From the NCBI GenBank assembly GCA_023230665.1, contig JALNWY010000117.1:1-9479 (forward strand): DNA of 9,479 nucleotides, written 5' to 3'. Position 1 is the stretch's first letter, and every line of letters begins with the position of its first letter. The stretch is from Deltaproteobacteria bacterium (lineage in GTDB: Bacteria > Desulfobacterota > Desulfomonilia > UBA1062). Shown one piece after another: positions 6,639-9,479 of this stretch. Under the pieces are notes generated by a model. The model was not told the DNA's origin, did no database searches, and worked only from the letters and a program-made list of their open reading frames with translations. Made by a program: the position numbers and the translations under genes.

Positions 6639-7280
6639 TTAGGACTCCCAGCCGTTTCTGCCGATGAGCTTGACGAACCTGCACCCACCCAGTGATTCTT
6701 CCCGGATGCCGTCTTTCGTGCGCACGATGCGCTTGAGCTCTTGAAGGCTCTCGTCTCCCACGGGGATGATGAGCCTTCCGCCCTCGCCGAGTTGCTCGAT
6801 GAGCGTCTCGGGCACATGGGGCGCGCCTGCGGTGACCACGATGCCGTCAAAGGGCGCCTCTTTGGCAAGCCCTAAAGAGCCGTCGCCGATTCGGATGTTG
6901 ATGTTGAAGTATCCCAGCTCGTCATGTGCCTTGCGTGCACGGGAGGCCAGAGTGCTGATCCGCTCGATGGAATAGACGGTCCTGCACAGCCGGGAGAGAA
7001 TGGCCGCCTGATAGCCCGAACCGGTGCCGATCTCGAGGATCTTCTCCTTGGGTCCGGGAGCCAGCGACATGGTCATGAGCGCCACCATGTAAGGCTGGGA
7101 AATGGTCTGCCCGAACCCGATGGAGAGGGGGTAGTCGTCATAGGCCCGGTATTTGAGGTATTCCTCCACGAACTTGTGCCTCGGGACCTCCAGAAAGGCG
7201 CCGAGTATTCGCGTGTCCGTGATGCCCCGAGCCTCGAGCTGCTCCTTCACCATGCGCTGACGGGCAAGAACCGGGTCCAT
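6639..7280 (-). CDS. pcm: Protein-L-isoaspartate(D-aspartate) O-methyltransferase
   Basis: Pcm transfers a methyl group from S-adenosylmethionine to isoaspartyl residues in damaged proteins, starting their repair in the cytoplasm. The 213-residue length is normal. Visible signatures: RQRMVKEQLEARGITD (7-22), VPRHKFV (32-38), the substrate-side motif GQTISQPYMVA (57-67) with S61, SAM-binding motif I ILEIGTGSGYQAA (81-93), YSIER (103-107) as the acidic post-I strand, IGDGSLG (131-137), and FDGIVVTAGAPHVPE (144-158). GRLIIPVG (168-175) is the usual late strand. Start is ATG without a strong Shine-Dalgarno (GGTGG about 11-15 nt upstream). It has its own promoter (7326-7354) and diverges from the GalT-like gene, so it is probably a single-gene transcript. 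In many proteobacteria pcm sits by surE or nlpD; neither is here. Confidence 0.96.
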   Translation of the reverse strand: MDPVLARQRMVKEQLEARGITDTRILGAFLEVPRHKFVEEYLKYRAYDDYPLSIGFGQTISQPYMVALMTMSLAPGPKEKILEIGTGSGYQAAILSRLCRTVYSIERISTLASRARKAHDELGYFNINIRIGDGSLGLAKEAPFDGIVVTAGAPHVPETLIEQLGEGGRLIIPVGDESLQELKRIVRTKDGIREESLGGCRFVKLIGRNGWES

Positions 7281-7325
7281 GTCTTTTCTACCACCGTGCC
7301 TTTCTGATTCAGGGAACCAAAACTC

Positions 7326-7354
7326 ATTCTAAGGGATTATGCCATCTCTGACAA
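7326..7354 (-). promoter_or_regulatory. σ70-type promoter for pcm
   Basis: On the minus strand TTGTCA (7354-7349, 5 of 6 to TTGACA) is followed after exactly 17 bp by TAGAAT (7331-7326, 5 of 6 to TATAAT). The start would be near 7319, leaving a leader of about 39 nt. Confidence 0.6.
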
Positions 7355-7419
7355 CATGAAAACCGTGTGTTGCGCCCTGGAAGGGACTTCCATTTTCTCT
7401 TTGATCAGCTATAGTTTCT

Positions 7420-7437
7420 TTATGGTCTTATCCATAA
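7420..7437. repeat. Inverted repeat between divergent pcm and GalT-like genes
   Basis: TTATGG (7420-7425) and CCATAA (7432-7437) are perfect inverted copies around TCTTAT. Outside them CAGCT (7406-7410) and AGCTG (7437-7441) also pair. The site lies upstream of both divergent promoters and could bind a regulator. No T-tract follows at once, so it is not a terminator. The rest of 7281-7499 shows only the two promoters. Confidence 0.3.
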
Positions 7438-7462
7438 GCTGCCCACGGTACTTTTTCTTCCC

Positions 7463-7491
7463 TTGACCCTCCCGGAATCCTATAGTAGATA
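7463..7491 (+). promoter_or_regulatory. Weak candidate promoter for the GalT-like gene, implying a leaderless mRNA
   Basis: TTGACC (7463-7468) is followed after 17 bp by TAGATA (7486-7491), a poor -10. TATAGT (7481-7486) is a better hexamer but is only 12 bp from TTGACC. With the first choice transcription would start at about 7498-7499, at the ATG itself. No Shine-Dalgarno is visible in the 20 bases before the ATG. Confidence 0.3.
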
Positions 7492-7499
7492 TTTAGTCA

Positions 7500-8516
7500 A
7501 TGGATTTTATTAAGATAATAAAAACATCCAGATTCCTCGATCCAGTCCGGGATTTTGCCGAGACACAGCGGTTTTCCGAGGTGCGGGTGGATCCTCTCAC
7601 CGGCCATACGAGCAGGGTGCTGGATTTCCCGGTCAAGGAGATCGGCCGGGAGGACCTGAGCAGGCTGGTGGAGGATTCCCGGGCCTGCTGTCCGTTCTGT
7701 CCCGAGGTGGTGAGGCAGGTGACGCCCAAGTTCCATCCCGAGCTTTTGCGGCAGGAAAGGTATGCAAAAGGCGAGGCCCTGTGCGTGCCGAATGCATTTC
7801 CCTATGATGAAAACGGCGCGGTGTGCATCATGTGCCGGCAGCACTATCTGGCCTTGAAGGAATTTTCCGCAGGTATCCTGGAAGACGCTCTTCAGTGCTG
7901 TTTCAGCTATCTCAAAGATGTTATCCTGACCCAGCCCGATATGGTCTACCAGTCGGTAAACTGGAACTACATGCCCCTTGCGGGTGGTTCGCTCGTTCAC
8001 CCGCATCTACAGATCACGGCGTCGAGCTCGTCGACCAACTACTACACTGACACGGTGCCTGCTCTTAAGCGATATGAGCGTAAGCACGGCAGGGGCTTTT
8101 GGTCGGACCTGCGCGACCATGAATGCAGGGCCGGTGAGCGCTGCATCGCGGCTACAGGCGACATCACCTGGCTCGCCGCCTTTGCGCCCATGGGGGTGTT
8201 TGACGTTCTGGGCGTTCTCCACCGGGCGCATGGCCCATCTGATGTTCATGGGGAGCTCCTGCACGAGGTGGTGCGGGGAATCCTGCGGGTGCTGGCCTAC
8301 ATCGACTCCCTGCACATGCATTCTCTGAACATGTCGCTGTATTTTCTCCTTGACAATTCACGGTTTGTCCCGCACCTAAGGATATGCCCGCGGGTGAGCA
8401 TTCCGCCGTTCGGCGCCAGTCAGATCAACTATATGAAGATGCTTCATAACGAGACCCTGACCACGCTCAAACCCGAGGAGATATGCAGCGATCTCAGGAC
8501 GGTCTGGCATGAGTGA
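7500..8516 (+). CDS. GalT-like nucleotidyltransferase/HIT-superfamily protein
   Basis: This 338-residue cytoplasmic protein resembles galactose-1-phosphate uridylyltransferases, which move UMP between UDP-glucose and galactose-1-phosphate through a uridylylated histidine. It has the N-terminal segment RVDPLTGHTSRVLDF (29-43), CPFCPE (64-69) with C64 and C67 as likely zinc ligands, MCRQHY (111-116) with H115, and HPHLQ (167-171), the family's HPHxQ active site with H169 the predicted nucleophile. In E. coli GalT the zinc ligands are C52, C55, H115 and H164, and the order here is the same. The C-terminal half diverges from classical GalT, and no other Leloir gene is near, so the true substrate may be another sugar phosphate or nucleotide. 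ATG at 7500 has no Shine-Dalgarno; the conserved motif at residue 29 argues against a much later start. The barrel-protein gene follows after 49 bp and may be co-transcribed. Confidence 0.8.
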   Translation: MDFIKIIKTSRFLDPVRDFAETQRFSEVRVDPLTGHTSRVLDFPVKEIGREDLSRLVEDSRACCPFCPEVVRQVTPKFHPELLRQERYAKGEALCVPNAFPYDENGAVCIMCRQHYLALKEFSAGILEDALQCCFSYLKDVILTQPDMVYQSVNWNYMPLAGGSLVHPHLQITASSSSTNYYTDTVPALKRYERKHGRGFWSDLRDHECRAGERCIAATGDITWLAAFAPMGVFDVLGVLHRAHGPSDVHGELLHEVVRGILRVLAYIDSLHMHSLNMSLYFLLDNSRFVPHLRICPRVSIPPFGASQINYMKMLHNETLTTLKPEEICSDLRTVWHE

Positions 8517-8565
8517 GCGAGACATGAGGTTTCGATTTTCCACGGTTTTTCAAGAGGGGGAGTGA

Positions 8566-9342
8566 ATGATGAAGAAGCTGATTCTGGCAATGTTATTTTG
8601 TTTCTGCGGCATGCCGGTGTATGCCGTGTCCATGCCCGAAGTTATCTGGGTGGGCGGCGCCTGGCGCCTCTCGGACGAGTCGGCCCCTATCTTCATGGCG
8701 GACACCTTTCTCTCGCTGGGGCAGGTGGATTCCACCTATCTCTTTTCCGAGCCCCTGGTGTTTCTGAAAGGCGGAGAGATCGGCCTGGGTCTCGGCGTGG
8801 GGGCGCGGGTTCCGATACTGGACGGCCAGGCCCTGGCGGGGTACAACGTGTTCTTTGACTATACCACAGACAATTATCACAAGCGTCTGACCACGGGTGC
8901 GGAGTTTTTCTACCCCACGTTCTCGGCCCACCTCAACGCCTATCTCCCCTTTTCGGATGAGCACAACAGGAGGGAGGCCCTGCCTGGAATCGACCTCGCC
9001 CTGGGCATCCCCATCCCCAACGCGAGCTTCATCACCCTGTGGCCCAGTCTGTATTACTACGACGGCAGGGATAATGACGATCTGAAAGGCCTGGGCTTCG
9101 CCGTGGAGGTGAAGCCCGTGAGGGCCCTCTCCGTGACCGTGGGCGGTCGGAACGACGCCATCGAGTCAGGCAGGGACCGGGGCGAGATCTATGCCAAGAT
9201 CCAGTTCACGCTTCCCATGGAGCGCCTGGGTGAAGACCTCTTCAAGTTCGAGAAGGGGGAGTATCCGCTCAATGTCAACACCCTGCTCGATCACCGGGTG
9301 GTGCGCGAGCCCTTCATCACCTACGAGCACAGTCTGCCCTGA
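8566..9342 (+). CDS. Secreted β-barrel protein resembling an inverse-autotransporter domain, no passenger
   Basis: The 258-residue protein has an N-terminal signal peptide (MMKKLILAMLFCFCGMPVYA, probable cleavage after A20) and alternating amphipathic β-strands typical of an outer-membrane barrel. Segments match my recollection of the intimin/invasin β-domain: GLGLGVGARVPILDGQ (73-88), LAGYNVFFDY (90-99, compare LLGYNAFFDY), HKRLTTGAEFF (105-115), and HLNAYLPFS (122-130). The end, HRVVREPFITYEH (243-255), resembles the barrel-closing R-x-VxRxxxIxxEY segment. In true inverse autotransporters this is followed by a linker and Ig-like passenger; here the gene stops three residues later. It also lacks an N-terminal LysM domain. 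It may be a stand-alone porin-like barrel, or a remnant. Start: ATG with GAGGGGGAG (8554-8562) upstream; ATG at 8569 is equally possible. The assignment is by pattern memory only. Confidence 0.65.
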   Translation: MMKKLILAMLFCFCGMPVYAVSMPEVIWVGGAWRLSDESAPIFMADTFLSLGQVDSTYLFSEPLVFLKGGEIGLGLGVGARVPILDGQALAGYNVFFDYTTDNYHKRLTTGAEFFYPTFSAHLNAYLPFSDEHNRREALPGIDLALGIPIPNASFITLWPSLYYYDGRDNDDLKGLGFAVEVKPVRALSVTVGGRNDAIESGRDRGEIYAKIQFTLPMERLGEDLFKFEKGEYPLNVNTLLDHRVVREPFITYEHSLP

Positions 9343-9360
9343 CACACCCAGGGTTCGGAC

Positions 9361-9390
9361 TTGACTTCACGGGCGATTCTCCTCTATAGA
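9361..9390 (+). promoter_or_regulatory. Promoter for tRNA-Pro
   Basis: TTGACT (9361-9366, 5 of 6) is followed after 18 bp by TATAGA (9385-9390, 4 of 6). Start would be near 9398, about 5 bases before the mature tRNA. It lies in the 60-base gap after the barrel-protein gene, so the tRNA is probably transcribed separately. Confidence 0.6.
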
Positions 9391-9402
9391 GTACGACGGT
9401 AA

Positions 9403-9479
9403 CGGGAAGTGGCTCAGCCTGGTAGAGCACAGCGTTCGGGACGCTGGGGTCCGGGGTTCAAATCCCCGCTTCCCGACCA
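9403..9479 (+). tRNA. tRNA-Pro, anticodon CGG
   Basis: A complete 77-base cloverleaf decoding CCG. The acceptor stem CGGGAAG (9403-9409) pairs with CTTCCCG (9469-9475). The D arm contains GGCTC and GAGC around AGCCTGGTA. The anticodon stem CAGCG/CGCTG encloses TTCGGGA, anticodon CGG at 9437-9439. The T arm is CGGGG-TTCAAAT-CCCCG. Discriminator A9476 is followed by an encoded CCA (9477-9479), on which the window ends, so downstream context and terminator are unseen. The first base C1 paired with G72 is typical of bacterial tRNA-Pro. Confidence 0.96.

Overview
The window looks like chromosomal DNA of a GC-rich Gram-negative bacterium. It has an outer-membrane β-barrel gene with a signal peptide, a lipoprotein, lipoprotein signal peptidase LspA and Pcm. 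The gene mix (ileS-lspA pair, HPt-CheW protein, GalT-like HPHxQ protein) reminds me of Desulfobacterota (former Deltaproteobacteria), but that placement is an impression and was not tested. About the first 1,020 bases are clearly AT-richer than the rest and may be a junction with acquired DNA.

Layout: (1) 20-751, minus: response regulator with a receiver domain and an unrecognised basic C-terminal module that carries its own well-placed Shine-Dalgarno and ATG. (2) 752-1281: gene-free, with short repeats, a composition boundary and a candidate ileS promoter. (3) 1282-4674, plus: ileS then lspA, 21 bp apart, a housekeeping operon. (4) 4713-6053, minus: a CheA-like protein with an HPt domain, a probable P2-like domain and a CheW domain, but no dimerisation or ATPase domains. 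(5) 6054-6186: a compact divergent control region; a perfect 16-bp palindrome fills most of the spacer of the rightward promoter. (6) 6187-6612, plus: small unrecognised lipoprotein with two further hydrophobic segments. (7) 6639-7280, minus: pcm, with a good σ70-type promoter. (8) 7500-8516, plus: GalT/HIT-superfamily nucleotidyltransferase-like protein, possibly leaderless. (9) 8566-9342, plus: a secreted protein that looks like an inverse-autotransporter (intimin/invasin) β-domain with no passenger. (10) 9403-9479, plus: complete tRNA-Pro(CGG), with its own promoter, ending on the last base of the window.

How they connect: ileS supplies Ile-tRNA. LspA cleaves prolipoprotein signal peptides, and the 6187-6612 product would be one of its substrates. 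The HPt-CheW protein needs a separate kinase, none of which is encoded here; the response regulator 4 kb away is a possible but unproven partner. Pcm, the GalT-like protein and the barrel protein show no common pathway. The points most worth a second look are the kinase-less HPt-CheW protein, the passenger-less barrel, the palindrome-controlled lipoprotein and the two-module response regulator. No mobile-element gene, CRISPR array or rRNA is visible.
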